A DNA stretch of 64,000 nucleotides from Polysphondylium violaceum (taxonomy: Eukaryota; Evosea; Eumycetozoa; Dictyosteliales; Dictyosteliaceae). Positions 35,301 to 47,719 of this stretch are shown in pieces; the first letter of the stretch is position 1; each line of letters begins with the position of its first letter. The position numbers and the translations under genes were made by a program. The DNA lies in NCBI GenBank assembly GCA_000277445.1, contig AJWJ01000036.1, positions 17,495 to 81,494 of the forward strand, given 5' to 3'. The notes beneath the pieces were generated by a model that saw only the letters and a program-made list of their open reading frames with translations, did no database searches and was not told the origin of the DNA.

Positions 35301-38300
35301 AGAATGAAATCAATCTCATGAAAAAGCTGCTCAAGGAGGTCGATGTTGCATGTATCACCACCATGGCCTCGCTCTTGCGTGGTCTTGTGCTCTCGACCGC
35401 CGGTGGCGAGATTGACGACGCCGCTTCGACCCAACAACACCAGCAACAGGCCAACAACAAGTTTGGCAAATACTTTACCTTTTTCACCACCCTGCTCACT
35501 CGTTGCAAGCAAGACGGCGAATCACCACCCCAGTTGGCAGAGTATGCCATCAGAAGTCTCAGCAACATGTTGAATGCCAACATTCACTCGGGTATAGAGT
35601 ATTTTGTTCGTATGGGCTATCACGAAGACTATGAGACCCGTTCTGCTTTCTTGCGTGTCATTGCCAACATCCTCAACCAAGGCACCGGCTTTGACGTGTT
35701 GGAAGATGAAAATTCCTCTGATCGTTATGAAAAGTTTGTCGAGTTGCTCTTGGAGCCCGACTATTACTGCGTGTTGGGTTTGGGCGAGATTACCCAAATC
35801 ACTGAAGCCGATGAGGTGGCCAAGGTGTTGGTCAACTTTTTCGAAGCCAACGACAAGACCATGAGCATTTTAAAGGCTGTCATCCAACACGAGGTAAACT
35901 CGACCGAGAGTGCCAACACCTTGTTTAGAAGAAACAGTGTTGCCACAAAGATGCTTGCTGCCTACACCAAACTCATTGGCGGACCTTATCTCAGAACCAC
36001 CCTCTATCCCGTCATTAAAACATTGCTCAACAACACTAGCTCCATGGAAATTGATCCAGGCAAGATTACTTCGGGCGATGACATTCAGGCCAACACCAAT
36101 GCACTCATTTCTCTCACCAAACAATTTATCACTGCCATTCAAGAGTCGACCAATAGCATGCCTGCTCCCTTTAGAGAGATTTGCAACTACATCTCCAAAG
36201 TTGTCACTGAAGCCTTTCCAGGCAATGAAAAGATGGCCATTGGCGGTATCATGTTTTTAAGATTCATTTGTCCCGCCATTGTGTCGCCAGAGAGCTTTGG
36301 CATTGTCACCACTGGTACCCTCAGCAGAGAGACTCGTCGTGCGTTGGTGCTCACCACCAAGGTGCTTCAAAATCTTGCCAATGGCCAGATGGGTGTCAGA
36401 GAGACCTATATGAGTGGATTGAATGCATTTGTCAATGAAAATATGAAGACCATTGACGACTTGTTTGACTCGTTCACCATCCTCTCGACTGGCACTGACG
36501 CCTCGACCATTGTCAAAACCAACATCACTGAAGAACAACGTGATGAAGACGTCATTCTCTTGCACACACACTTTAGCTTTGCCTTGGAAAAGATCACCAA
36601 ACAGATCTCTGTCAACTTTAATCAAAAAGAAGTTGGCGATCGTCTCACTCAAATCCTCCAAAGACTTGGCCCACCCCCTGATCTCCAAGACGCCAAAAAG
36701 AAATCAAACAACCTCGTTCGTTCCAATCAAACCAGTGGCAAGACCACCAGCAATTTCTACGAAGACTTTATGTTGCGTTTTGGTAACCTCAACACCGAGG
36801 CCATCAAGCAGAAAAAGATATTTTTTAAACACGGTATCACCAAAGAGAAGCATCCCGTTTTCTACTATATTGCCCGTCGTTTTGAAGGAAACATTGACAT
36901 GGAGCATCTCCTCTTCCACATCCTCAAAACCGTACAAGACAGTATTCGTCAACCATTTGTGTTGGTCATTGATTGCACATTGATGGGCGTCGAACATCAA
37001 ATCCCCATCCCCTGGTGTACCACCTGGCTCCGTCATTTCCCCGACGCCGCCACAGAGAATCTCAAGCAAATCATTATTGTCAATCCCAATCATGCATTCA
37101 AAAAATACTCTAAACGTTTGGGTAAATTGGTTGGACGTGCTGGTAAAAAGATTGTATATATATTGAATCCCGTGAAATTCTATGACATTATCCCTGAGAA
37201 TGAATCTGGTCTGCCCTCGTCTAGTGTTGCCGTCGAGTCTGATGTCAAATCCACATTTTCACCCGTGCTCAAACTCTCGGGTCAGTATGCCGAAAAGAAT
37301 GTCACCCTCAGAATAAGCACAGATTTGCTCCAGTTGGTGAGTATCAATGCTCACACTATCTTTGGCAAACCCACCGCCTTGATTGATTTGTTCCACATTA
37401 GCAGTGTGTTGGATATCAACAGATCGGCATTTGATGATGATCAAGAGTTTATCATTAAATACGACTATAACGGTATCAAGACCATGACTCTTCGTAGTCC
37501 ATATATCCAACAAATCATCCAAGCCGTCAACCAATCCAAAGCTCGTTGGAAGTTGAGCAAGCCAGACTCCAAGATCTCGAATCGTGTGTTTAGACCCCAA
37601 GATATTCCAGGCACATTGCTCAACGTGGCACTATTGAACCTTGGTAGCACCAGAAATGCTCTTCGTGTAGCTGCCTATAATATGTTGTCTGCTTTGTGTA
37701 GAAATTCAAACTTTTCTCTCAAACTTCAACTCCTCGAAACCAATGGCCTTTGTATTCCAAAGAATAGTACTCAATTTGTGATTAGAGTAAGCGAAAAGTT
37801 GGCAAAGACCGAAAAGGCCCTCACATTGGAATTCCTTTCCGAGTGTTTGTATGGCATAAAAAAGGCATCTGCTGTTGCCAAGTACTTGGTATTGGATTAC
37901 ATCTCGCCTTGGATTCCTAATCTAGAGATATTTTGTCACAAATCTTCGACAGACATTCACAGTAGCAGTGAGGAAAAGTATCAAAAGACAATCTCTGTCA
38001 TTAATTCCCTCATTGATTTGTCCATCACTGAAACCTCTATGAAGGCGTCGATTTTGTCCAAGGTATGGGAAACTTTTGGTCGTCAAGATCCAGAGTTGGT
38101 CAATATCGCCCTCAAGTGTTGTCTCAAGAAATGCTTGGAATCTGGATTTGGTGGAAATGCTTGTGAATTGTTTGGTGAAATGATTTCATCCATGGCTGCC
38201 GAATCACCACAATTGGTGAGTGGAAAGATTATCAGCAAACTATTAAAACTCCTTGAAAAGACTGGTGAAGTGCCCGTACACGAACTCTCTGAACACACTC

Positions 38301-40114
38301 TCTGGTCCCAAATCATTGTCTATCTTCGTTTGTTGTTGATTCTCTCTTTTGACAATTTAATCTATGCTCAACAATATCTCCCCGAGTTGTTGTTTATCAT
38401 CTGTACATTGTTTTCCATTGGTAATGTCAATGTTCGTATCACCACCCATGGTCTATTGATCAACACTGTGCACTCTCTCTACACTACACTTGTGTCGAAC
38501 GAAAGCAAGCTACAAGGTCTTCCATTCATGTTGTCTGAATTTGGTCAACCATCGTTTAAATTGTTGTTTGGCATTGGTGGTGCTTACTTGAATACCGATT
38601 TCACGACCCCCGATCCAACATCCAAAGAGTTGGAAAAGATGTCTATTACCAATGTTGATCCAGTGGTCAGCAGTATTATGCAAGTACTCAATATTTGTTC
38701 GCCCAACAATCAAGCCTTTGGCACCACTTTTTGGCACTCTAGATGGCTTAGTTTTACCACCATCTCTGCATTGAAACTCAACCCACCCATCCAAGCTCGT
38801 TCCTTTATCACCTTGGGTATCATTGCTCGTTCTGCCAACTATGTCTCTGACGAATTGTTTGAAAATATCCTCCGTGTGCTCAAAAATGTTGTCACATCCA
38901 CTCCCAAACAAATCATCACTGAATACAATGATCTCATTGTTGGTATCTTGTCTTGTTTGACAAAGTTGTTTGAGTATCTCCCAGCCAACTCTAAATATCT
39001 CACCAGTTTATTCTGGGTGGCCACCACATTTATTCAAATCTATGACCCAAGAATCTTTACTGCCGCCATCTCATTCTTGGAGGTTATGCTCAAAGTATTG
39101 GATCGTGCCGACTGTTTCAAAGAGTCTGTGTCTAAAACCTTTTTACAAGCTCGTGAGCCATACAACACTATTCTCAGTAAATTGGATGCCATCACTGGCA
39201 TTTCGTTTGACTCTAATTTCTCGTTTGCTATTGCATCACATTTATTAAAGGGTCTCAAATATCCTTCAACCAAGACCACCACATCTCGTCTCTTGGCCAC
39301 TTTCCTCAGTATCACTGCCAAGCGTTCCAACGGATCACCCAATCTCGGCTATCTTGCTGCATTATTGACCACCGAAGGAGAGTTGAGCAATTTGGACCAA
39401 ATCATCAATCTTGCCAACAATGAAGGTGCTGCCAACAATCGTTCACCCCTTCAAGTGCTCTTTAACGAACACATGGTGCCCGACGCCGACCACGCCTCCC
39501 TATTGTTTACATTCCTCGTCACCATTTTGGCCCACACTGATCGTGAACACGAACAATTGTTTATCTATGAGGCCTTGAAGGAAGGTATCCAATTTATGCC
39601 CAAAGCTTTTCCAGTCATTTACAAAACCTTTATTCCCAAGCTCTCCAATGTCATTAGTACCTCGCAAATTGAGAAAATGATGCAAGCCTCTCTCTCCATC
39701 ATGGAGTTTATGTTTAGTATGGAAAAAGCCAATGCTCAACCATTGGGTCTTCAATTGGCCGGCAGTAATAATACTTCACCATCAATCAGCAACAACTCTG
39801 CAACACCATTGTCAATGTCAAATAGCTCTGTATCATCTCTATCAAACGCTGCCTCACAACCAACCAATGGTTCGCCCGCCTCATCCACCTATAGTATTAC
39901 TCATCTAAAGAAACTTGGTTTCCAAGGTCTCCCCGATTGTGGCTCTGGCTTCAATAGACCCTCTGTCCAAGTGTTGAACGAATCAATTCTCAAGGCCTTG
40001 GGTGAATTGTTAAATACAATTTTATTCAATACCTCAAATAGTAATGGTAGTACCATTACAAACACTCCAAATGGTACTGCTACTCATTCTGTTAGTGTAA
40101 ACAAACAACAATAA
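31885..40114 (+). CDS. nfaA: Neurofibromin-type Ras GTPase-activating protein
   Basis: Five exons: 31885..31956, 32057..32215, 32322..32423, 32499..32549, 32612..40114, 7887 bases, 2628 aa (human NF1 is 2818). It stimulates GTP hydrolysis by Ras; the D. discoideum orthologue restrains Ras in macropinocytosis and chemotaxis. The large last exon contains the RasGAP domain (about residues 1130-1420). There, LFRRNSVATKML supplies the arginine finger and FLRFICPAIVSPESFG is the RasGAP signature. A Sec14-like/PH-like pair follows (about 1530-1800, HPVFYYIARRFEGNIDM and IPIPWCTTWLRHFPD), then a long HEAT-type C-terminal half. The C-terminal 100 residues are Ser/Asn-rich. Four short 5' exons with A/T-rich introns precede it, and a second ATG follows directly. 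It is the largest gene in the window. Confidence 0.93.
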
Positions 40115-41147
40115 AGTATCATGATTATTATTATTTTTTAATTTATTCTTATAATTGAAACAATGTTTTTTGGTATGAAAGTGTGGGAAAAAAAAAGATA
40201 TTTTTGAATCACATGTGATAGGATATTTATAGAATGTGTGTAAAAAGGTCTTAAAAAGTAATCAAAATGGAGAAAATGACACACATCAATCAACATCTTC
40301 TATTTGGAATCTATTATAGAACTAAAGATATCGCCCCATTTATTGCGAACTGTGCGGGAAAAACATTTTAAAAAAAATTTTAAAAAAAAACATTTTTTAA
40401 AAAAAAAAAAATAATGAAAAGAAATCAATGTGGTGTTTGTTATTTGTATTTTATGACAAAACAAACAAAGGTGACATCTAGATAGATATTGTTTTGTTTA
40501 TTATTCCTCCGAGATCACTTAAACACTTATATATTACTTATTAATGTAACTCTTTATTTATACATATAGACAATATACCCCTTTTAAAAAAATTGTTGCT
40601 CTATTTTGTCATTTTATTTATTCATTATTATAATAGAGATATACATTGCTTGTATGGATTTGTATGAGGTATGTAGTCAATTCATTGTTTTGTATTTATA
40701 GTATCGATTATTATTTTTGTAAAAACTTTAGTTTACAATTTTTTATTCAACACACACTAAAGAAAAGAAATAATAATAATAATGTACAATGACTGTAATA
40801 CAAGCATACTAATTCTATTGTCATATGATAAATATAGATCTCTAAAGAGGATCTAAATATACTTCCAAAAAAGGGTATCTACACGAAAGTTTTTTGCATA
40901 AAAAAAAAACGTGCGCAAAAAAAAAAAACTATATTGCTAGGTCCAAAAAAAAAGTAGCATCAAAAAAATCGTCATTTAATATATATAGAAAGTAATCTTT
41001 GATCGGAAAGAAGGTGTGTGTCTTTTCCTTTTGTTGTTCTTTTCCTCATCATATCTCACACACTTATTTATATACACCAAACACACCAGACACACACAAA
41101 ATACACACACACATAATATATATTTATATATTATCATATAAACAAAA
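40115..41147. other. Intergenic region
   Basis: About 1 kb between two plus-strand genes. It has A runs at 40370-40415 and 40900-40930 and a CACACA-rich leader at 41050-41115 before the next start codon. No gene was recognised. Confidence 0.5.
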
Positions 41148-44100
41148 ATGAATTCAACAATGAATTATCCACAGACGAAAAACAAAATAACGATACATAA
41201 TTATTTTGGATTAAAAAACAAGGTGGCGCTAAAGATGGCGTTTACGGTGGTGATTGGAGGGGCTTTTGCATTGCTGCCACTTGGATTCGACCAAAATATT
41301 ATGATTATTATACCAGTGTTTTGCATTATTGTCGCATGTAATATCTCGTCCTATAGTAGTATGGTGGCGGGAGGTGTTGTTATGTATTCGACATGGATTG
41401 CAGGGTTGTATATATTTTGTGTTTATCATGCCACCAAAAATTATCCTTGGATTGCGTTTATATTGAATGCAATATTTTGTTTCATCATTGTGTCGCTGTC
41501 ACCGGGCAAACGATGGTTTAATGCGCTGTCTGTGAAAAAGATCTTGTTGGATATCATCATTGTACTCTATTTCTCACCGCCCAACACAAACAAGAATAGA
41601 TATATCTTGGAGAACATCATTGGTGCAGCACTGATTGATGCCTCTATTTTCATTGGCTCGTCTTTGTTTCCTACCCTCGCCTCCAGGTTGTTTATCAAAA
41701 AGACGATTAAATCACTCCACTCGACAAGAGAGTTTTTCAAAGGTGTTGGACTGCAGTTGGAGAAAAAGATGAGTAGAGAAGACACGGTGCCCAAGAATAG
41801 TTCATTTGCGTTCCCATTGTATTATTATAACCCCAACGAAGACAACGATGCAGAGAATGTCGATGAAAGTGAATTACTCAGCAACACAACTAGTTTAGAG
41901 GAACAGATTGAAAGGGATCTTAGAGAAAATCAATTAAAGCAAACAATGAGATATCAACACGACAAAGATATCTTGCAACAGTCTACAGAGATTGTTTCTG
42001 TTGTGCCACACATCGACCTACCTCCACCCACTCTGTTACCAGTAGCCTCACCCTACCAAGAACAATACACTCCACAATCTGAACCAATTACTTCTTCACA
42101 GCCACAACCACAGCTTCAACCACCCACATCAATATCACAACCAGTCACACCACCTATAGATTCACTCATTCTTCCATTGACTAGATCAACAATGATTGAA
42201 AAGGAAAACAATGATCAAGTGCATACAATTACACCAATGAAAATAGAGAGTCCCCAATCTGTTAGATTCAAAGAAGAGACCATTATCGGAGAAGAAGAGA
42301 AATCATCTATTAGATCATCACCACTCCCAGCAACAACAGGTGGTTATTTAAAAAAGGAACAAGAAAAAGTATCATTGTTTGGTAGAATTAAAAGAGTGTT
42401 GTCTGTGCAAGATCCACCAGCACCCAACGAAAGTGAGCTTTATCACTTGCAAATTAAAATTCAAAATCAAATGGTTCGTCTCACCACTCTATTGGCAGAA
42501 TCTAAACAAGAGAGATGGAATGCAAGTTTAATTGATTCATTTAATCAGTTACTTACCCTATTGGTAATGTCACTTAAACAATTGTTATCCATTAAACATT
42601 CAGTGAGTGCAGGATTTAGTAAAATGGCCAGTAATGAACTCTTGATCCCCATGGCACCATTTATAGAATGTCTTGTTGAAGAAGTACATCTTCAAATGGG
42701 TCTAATGATTGATATTCTCAAAGGTAAAAGAGGTATAAATGATTTTGATGACATTCTTGATATTTCATTACAAAAACTTTCAAATTCAATTCCAAATAAT
42801 AATAATGAAATTATAATTCCAAATAATAATCATAATAATGATAATAATAATGATAGTAATAATAACGATGAAAATAATAATAATAATAGTAATGATGATG
42901 AACAGTCAAGTGGAGCAAATAATGATAACGAGGATAATAATTTACCAAAAATTCAAGTTGAAAGATCAATTTTATTTAAATCATTTGAAGAAACAGATGA
43001 GCTTATTGATAAACTTAAAAACTTTTATAAATCTTTGGTTCAAGAATATCAAAAACGTGATTTCCCAACATTACACGAATCTGAAATATCCAAACTTCAT
43101 TTCTTTATCTTTGGTATTATTGCATTCGCTCAACAACAAAGAAACGTGGCTGAGATTGTCATTCAAATTAAAAAGAAATCACGTACTCAATTTATTTTAT
43201 TTGAACTACTTCAGCACGGTCTCACCCTCATCCTCTTTAGTTTTCCATTGTATTTTTGGAAGAGATTAAAAAAGCTTGCCAAATATGTTTCATCCAAAGG
43301 TGGTCATCTCGATAACCCAGACATCATGGTGCCTCCCTCAGACTCGCCCATCGCTTCCACCAGTTTGGAAAAGGAGTTCTTTTTAAAATCATTTTTTGTG
43401 GCCCTTAAAAACTATTTGTACTTGACATTCTTTGCCAATAGAAAGTGGACGTATCCTCTACAATTGACCATTGGTTTCACTTCAGTCACTGTGGCTTTTT
43501 ATTATTTTGATGGTATTACTCATGGTAGATTTGTGGTTCGCGGTGTATGGACTTGTGCTACAGTTGTGTTGGTCATGTCTCCCTCGATGGGTGCCACACT
43601 GACAAGAGGATTCCATCGGATCATTGGTACTATTGTCGGTGCTTTTGTAGGGTTTTTAATTTCTTTGCTCTGTAGTGTTATTCCCAGTCCCGCCAATGCC
43701 ATTGTCATCATTATAACTACATTTATTTGGATTTACACAGAATCATTTATTCAACAAGATCCCAGACTTAGCTATGCGGGTGCGGTGGCTGGTTTGACAT
43801 TCATCCTCACAGTCTATGGTCAATATTATACCAGAGATTTTGATTACATGTATGCAGTACTTAGAGCATTCCATATTGTGTTGGGTGTCATTTGGGTGAT
43901 TGTCATCTCTCGTCTTATATTCCCATTCTATACCTACAAAGCCACTCGTGTCAAGATCTTCAACACTGTTGCTCAAATGGGTGACATTTTCATTAAAATT
44001 GTCAAACTTGGTCTTCAAATGAAAGATGATACAGAGGATCCCCACGAACACAATATATTTGACTATGGCGATCAGTATCAAATTCAAGAGTATAGAGCCA

Positions 44101-44654
44101 ATAAAAAGAAATCAATCATTGCCTCGCTTAGACCCATTAGAGTGGGATTGGATTCAATGAAGGTTGCCCTCTATGACGTTACATCAGAGTTGATTTTGTC
44201 GCCCAAAAAAGCACACAAATACACTATGCTCGTCAATGAATTGTCAAATGGTCTCACAAGACTCGTGGCTTTGGAAACATCTTTTGATTGCTACTTTAGC
44301 GAGAATTTGATAAAGGCTATGAAGCCAATCAATGATCCTTTGAATCAATTATTTATGGAATTGGATAAATCTAAAAAAGACATTGATTGTCTACTCAATG
44401 ACAGAGTGATTAGATATCGAATGAACTCTGCAAGCAAAATTGTCGACATTTTGAAATCATTTAGTGAAAGTTTTCAATTGGTCAGAAGTGATTTACTCAA
44501 GCGAAAGATGCTCTCTGATCTTCATCCAGAAATGATTCAATTTGGTTCTGGAATGTATTGTATTCATGATTTTATGAAACATCATTTAATCGTTTTAAAT
44601 AGTCTCTCTCTCATTAAACATGAAAAAGTTTTAAATTATCAGGTCATTAGATAA
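41148..44654 (+). CDS. Large FUSC-type multi-pass membrane protein
   Basis: Intronless, 1168 aa. The protein has two clusters of hydrophobic helices, at about residues 28-185 (for example VALKMAFTVVIGGAFALLPL) and 765-930 (WTYPLQLTIGFTSVTVAFYY, then SPSMGATLTRGFHRIIGTIVGA). Each cluster is followed by a long helical soluble region. This duplicated half-barrel plan, and the GATL.R...R..GT..GA pattern, fit the fusaric-acid-resistance (FUSC/YccS/ALMT-like) superfamily of anion or aromatic-acid exporters. Between the halves is a Pro/Gln/Ser-rich stretch (about 285-400) and an Asn/Asp-rich run (about 545-600). The C-terminal 240 residues are helical and probably cytosolic. The substrate cannot be inferred. 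The start is the first ATG (a second in-frame ATG lies four codons on). Confidence 0.85.
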   Translation: MNSTMNYPQTKNKITIHNYFGLKNKVALKMAFTVVIGGAFALLPLGFDQNIMIIIPVFCIIVACNISSYSSMVAGGVVMYSTWIAGLYIFCVYHATKNYPWIAFILNAIFCFIIVSLSPGKRWFNALSVKKILLDIIIVLYFSPPNTNKNRYILENIIGAALIDASIFIGSSLFPTLASRLFIKKTIKSLHSTREFFKGVGLQLEKKMSREDTVPKNSSFAFPLYYYNPNEDNDAENVDESELLSNTTSLEEQIERDLRENQLKQTMRYQHDKDILQQSTEIVSVVPHIDLPPPTLLPVASPYQEQYTPQSEPITSSQPQPQLQPPTSISQPVTPPIDSLILPLTRSTMIEKENNDQVHTITPMKIESPQSVRFKEETIIGEEEKSSIRSSPLPATTGGYLKKEQEKVSLFGRIKRVLSVQDPPAPNESELYHLQIKIQNQMVRLTTLLAESKQERWNASLIDSFNQLLTLLVMSLKQLLSIKHSVSAGFSKMASNELLIPMAPFIECLVEEVHLQMGLMIDILKGKRGINDFDDILDISLQKLSNSIPNNNNEIIIPNNNHNNDNNNDSNNNDENNNNNSNDDEQSSGANNDNEDNNLPKIQVERSILFKSFEETDELIDKLKNFYKSLVQEYQKRDFPTLHESEISKLHFFIFGIIAFAQQQRNVAEIVIQIKKKSRTQFILFELLQHGLTLILFSFPLYFWKRLKKLAKYVSSKGGHLDNPDIMVPPSDSPIASTSLEKEFFLKSFFVALKNYLYLTFFANRKWTYPLQLTIGFTSVTVAFYYFDGITHGRFVVRGVWTCATVVLVMSPSMGATLTRGFHRIIGTIVGAFVGFLISLLCSVIPSPANAIVIIITTFIWIYTESFIQQDPRLSYAGAVAGLTFILTVYGQYYTRDFDYMYAVLRAFHIVLGVIWVIVISRLIFPFYTYKATRVKIFNTVAQMGDIFIKIVKLGLQMKDDTEDPHEHNIFDYGDQYQIQEYRANKKKSIIASLRPIRVGLDSMKVALYDVTSELILSPKKAHKYTMLVNELSNGLTRLVALETSFDCYFSENLIKAMKPINDPLNQLFMELDKSKKDIDCLLNDRVIRYRMNSASKIVDILKSFSESFQLVRSDLLKRKMLSDLHPEMIQFGSGMYCIHDFMKHHLIVLNSLSLIKHEKVLNYQVIR

Positions 44655-45279
44655 TTATTATTGGTAGTAGTAGTAGTACTAAACCATTTTAAAAAATAAA
44701 ATATAAATTTATTTATCTTTAACACACCATTCAATTAATAAAGTAATTAATTAATTCTACTTTTAAAAAAGATCAAATTGAATCAACACACACATTATTT
44801 AAAGAGTTGTGGTGAATGGATGTGTGTTGGTTTTTCTGTTGTGGGTGTATCGTGTGATATTTTGTAAAATTCATCTTTTACCACATATGATTAATAAAAT
44901 ATTGACCACAACATATCTGATTCTGAATTTGTGTCAACAAATAAAAAAGAGAAAAGAGAATTCCATATTCTTTTTCAAACTCTTGTGTATTCTTTTCAAT
45001 ATGATTCTATACCCCTCATTAAACTCTGGTTGACAACATATCTATTTTTAATAGATACCATTCTATTTAAAATACTAATTACTATCAATGTTGATATTAC
45101 CCCATTATAACATTGCATTATCAATCTAAAGATGGGATCATTTGTGTGTGAAAAAATGATGAGATATTTGGTATTTAATTTTAAATTTCCTATTTAAACA
45201 AAGAAAAAATTTAAATATTAATCATTAATTAAAAAACTAATTATCTAAAATATTATTTATTTTTAAAAAAACTTTAAAA
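44655..45279. other. Intergenic region
   Basis: A/T-rich spacer with AATAAA-type signals for the upstream gene near 44695-44705. A frame at 44809-45033 is low complexity and lacks a plausible start context. Nothing firm is seen. Confidence 0.45.
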
Positions 45280-45516
45280 ATGTTATTTAGTAAGTTTTTG
45301 GTGTTGATCATCATTTTTATCAATCCATTAATATTAACAATTTTTTTCTTTTTACAATTAGAATCCATTGCTTTCTCTTTAAACTCTTTAAATAAAATGA
45401 ATAATAATAAGTTGTCTATCAAAGCCCAATCATCTTCAATGGAGCTAAATCAAAATCAAGTAAACTTGAACACTAGAAAAGCCTATTATTTCAGTCAACC
45501 ATTTTATTGGTGTTAA
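45280..45516 (+). CDS. Small signal-peptide-containing protein, unknown
   Basis: Intronless 78-aa ORF with the favourable context TTTAAAAATG. Residues 2-26 are strongly hydrophobic (LFSKFLVLIIIFINPLILTI and on), a typical signal peptide or single anchor. A hydrophilic Asn/Ser/Lys/Gln-rich segment follows (about 30-65), then an aromatic C-terminus ending AYYFSQPFYWC. The single Cys is the last residue. AATAAATG-like sequence lies about 60 bases after the stop. No family was recognised; it could be a small secreted peptide or a chance ORF. The composition argues mildly for a real gene. Confidence 0.5.
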   Translation: MLFSKFLVLIIIFINPLILTIFFFLQLESIAFSLNSLNKMNNNKLSIKAQSSSMELNQNQVNLNTRKAYYFSQPFYWC

Positions 45517-45853
45517 AATCAAAAAAACCTAAAAATTATTTAAATCAAAATCATTGTTGTATAAAAATAAATGTATTATAATTATTATTATTTATTATTC
45601 TATCAAAACAGTATTTTTTTCTGTATTTGAGATACAAAAATAATAATTAACCATATGGGAATGGAATGAGAAAAAATATGAAAAATGCTAATCCCAATTT
45701 TTTTTATTTTTTTTTAAAAATTTTTCTGAGATTGGGATTTATGATATTTTCTCAAAAAAAAAATTAATATAAAAACAAAAAAAAAATTTTTGATTAGTTT
45801 TTTATAAATAGATATAACTAACGAATTGACAGACTGTTATATTTATTGTAAAA
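45517..45853. other. Intergenic region with an imperfect inverted repeat
   Basis: Promoter region of the HAD-type gene. Arms at 45667-45698 and 45731-45754 share TGAGAAAA, ATAT and AATCCCAAT in inverted order. They are separated by T-rich DNA and could form a hairpin. Confidence 0.6.
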
Positions 45854-47483
45854 ATGAATTTATATATTTATGATTTTGATGGTACACTTTTCAAATCACC
45901 AGAACCAAATCCATCATTATGGCATACAAGTTTATTAGGAAAAATTAATGGTATGCCACAAGAAAATGGTTTGGGTTGGTTCCAAGAGACTATGACTTTG
46001 GATGAGCCTTATGTCCCATCTAATCCTTCAAGAGAAGAATGGTTTAACGAAAATGTTTTAAGCGACGCTTTAAAACATATTCAAGATGAAAATAATATTG
46101 TTTGTATGTGTTTTATCTAAATACTGGTAGTAATAATAGTATTAACCTAATAATAATTAACAATATAATATAGGCTTGCTTACAGGTAGAACAGAGTTAT
46201 ATAGAGATATTATAAATAGAATATTAAAGAGTGTAAATTTAAATTTCCATCATGTTGGTTTAAAACCAATCAACATACCAAATGTAGCAAGAGAGTCAAC
46301 AATGGATTTTAAAAAGAAGTTTATTTTGAATCTCTTAAATGAAGAGTACAAAAACAAGATAAAGACTGTTACAATCTATGAAGATAGACCTAAACACGTT
46401 GAAGCATTTACAAAGTTTTTAGAGGGTCTAAAGCAACTTAGCAAGTTTCATATTGAATATATTCAAGATGGTTCAAAATATTTGGCTCATGATTTAGAGA
46501 CTGATTTGATCAATTACTTGATTGAAAAGAATGGTCAAGGTATGATTAGAAAAAAGTTTGTCGATTATACTTGCTCAAGATTAGACAAAGAGTCTCAAAA
46601 AAAGTTGTTGGATATGTTTAGTTTACCAAAAGAATGGTTAATCAAGACACATCATGTTACAATGAATCAAGGTGTTTATAATCCAAAACAATGGTTGGCT
46701 CAAGATGGTGTTGAACAAGATTTGGAAAAACAATTTGCTCTTCTTTCTACTACTACCACTAGTACCACTAGCACTAGCACAGTATCAAATACCGCAGAAT
46801 CTACAACTATAACAACTAGTTCCTCAGTCGTAACAGCAACAGCAACAACTACAACACTTAGCAGTTTAGATTCATTAAAGGAGGAGTATCCAATTGGTAA
46901 ATGGTTGGATTTACAAGTTGAAGCAGTGGGTATTAGTGCAAATGCAGTTGCAGTTAAAGTCAAGGGATGTCCAACATGTAATATAATTCCTCATTGTACA
47001 ATAGCCATACATCCATTGGCCAAAGCAGTGGATAGTAACAAGATCAGAAAATGGTTTAGTGTCGATCAATTTGAAAAGGGTAAAACAATTACCCTATCAT
47101 CCCATGATGAAGAAGAGTTGAAAGCCTACAAAGAAATGATGGATAAGCCACAACAATCACCCAAATCACCATCACAACAACTCCCACCCGTATCAATTAC
47201 ATTTACACGACCACTCGACAGCCAAGGATTAAAGATCAGAGGTGTCATTGAAGAGATTGGTAAAGTGGGTATTGAAATCGATAAAAAGGCAGTTCAAGCG
47301 GCCAAAGCTGCCACTGGTGATCCCAACAAATGGAATATTTTCCCAATGCTCCAAAAACTCTATCCAAAACTCGGAAACAAAGAATTACAAACCGAAACCA
47401 TAAATGTAAAGCAATGGGTAAAAACAAACAAAGTCGAGGATATTAAAGTCTTGCAAGACTATTTATCCAAATTAAATTTATAA
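45854..47483 (+). CDS. HAD-domain RNA-repair-like protein (Swiss Army Knife type)
   Basis: Two exons, 45854..46103 and 46174..47483, 1560 bases, 519 aa. The N-terminus has the HAD motif YIYDFDGTLF (nucleophile Asp) followed by a cap-like region WHTSLLGKINGMPQENGLGW. Across the intron comes CLLTGRTELYRDII (motif II-like), then KFILNLLNEEY and TVTIYEDRPKHVEAF (motif IV-like). This layout matches the HAD_SAK_1 domain predicted in multi-domain RNA-repair proteins of fungi and protists. The C-terminal part (about residues 340-510) has GKWLDLQVEAVGI and IPHCTIAIHPLAKAVDSNKI, reminiscent of the 'PH(I/V)T' elements in repair ligase or phosphoesterase modules. A Ser/Thr-rich linker separates the two. 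Biochemical activity is inferred only. Confidence 0.82.
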
Positions 47484-47719
47484 ATTAAAGTATTTTTAGA
47501 AATAAAAATGTGTCACACACAGAAATAAATATGTACCTTTTTGGCAGATTTTATTTTCATCACTCCTTTGAGAAAAAAAAATAAAAACTTAATTTACTTC
47601 ACACACTTCCATCTTGGGGGATTTTTTTTTGTATTTGGCCAATATAAAAGCTTAATTATTTTTTTCATTCTTTTATTGATATTTTAATTTATTTACATTT
47701 CACAGAGAGATAAAAAATA

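Noticed and set aside
35093-35583. Antisense frames inside the neurofibromin exon
   Set aside because: They overlap conserved RasGAP-protein coding sequence and have no independent support.
44809-45033. 74-codon plus-strand frame after the FUSC-type gene
   Set aside because: No AAAATG-like context, hydrophobic low-complexity translation; cannot be distinguished from chance.
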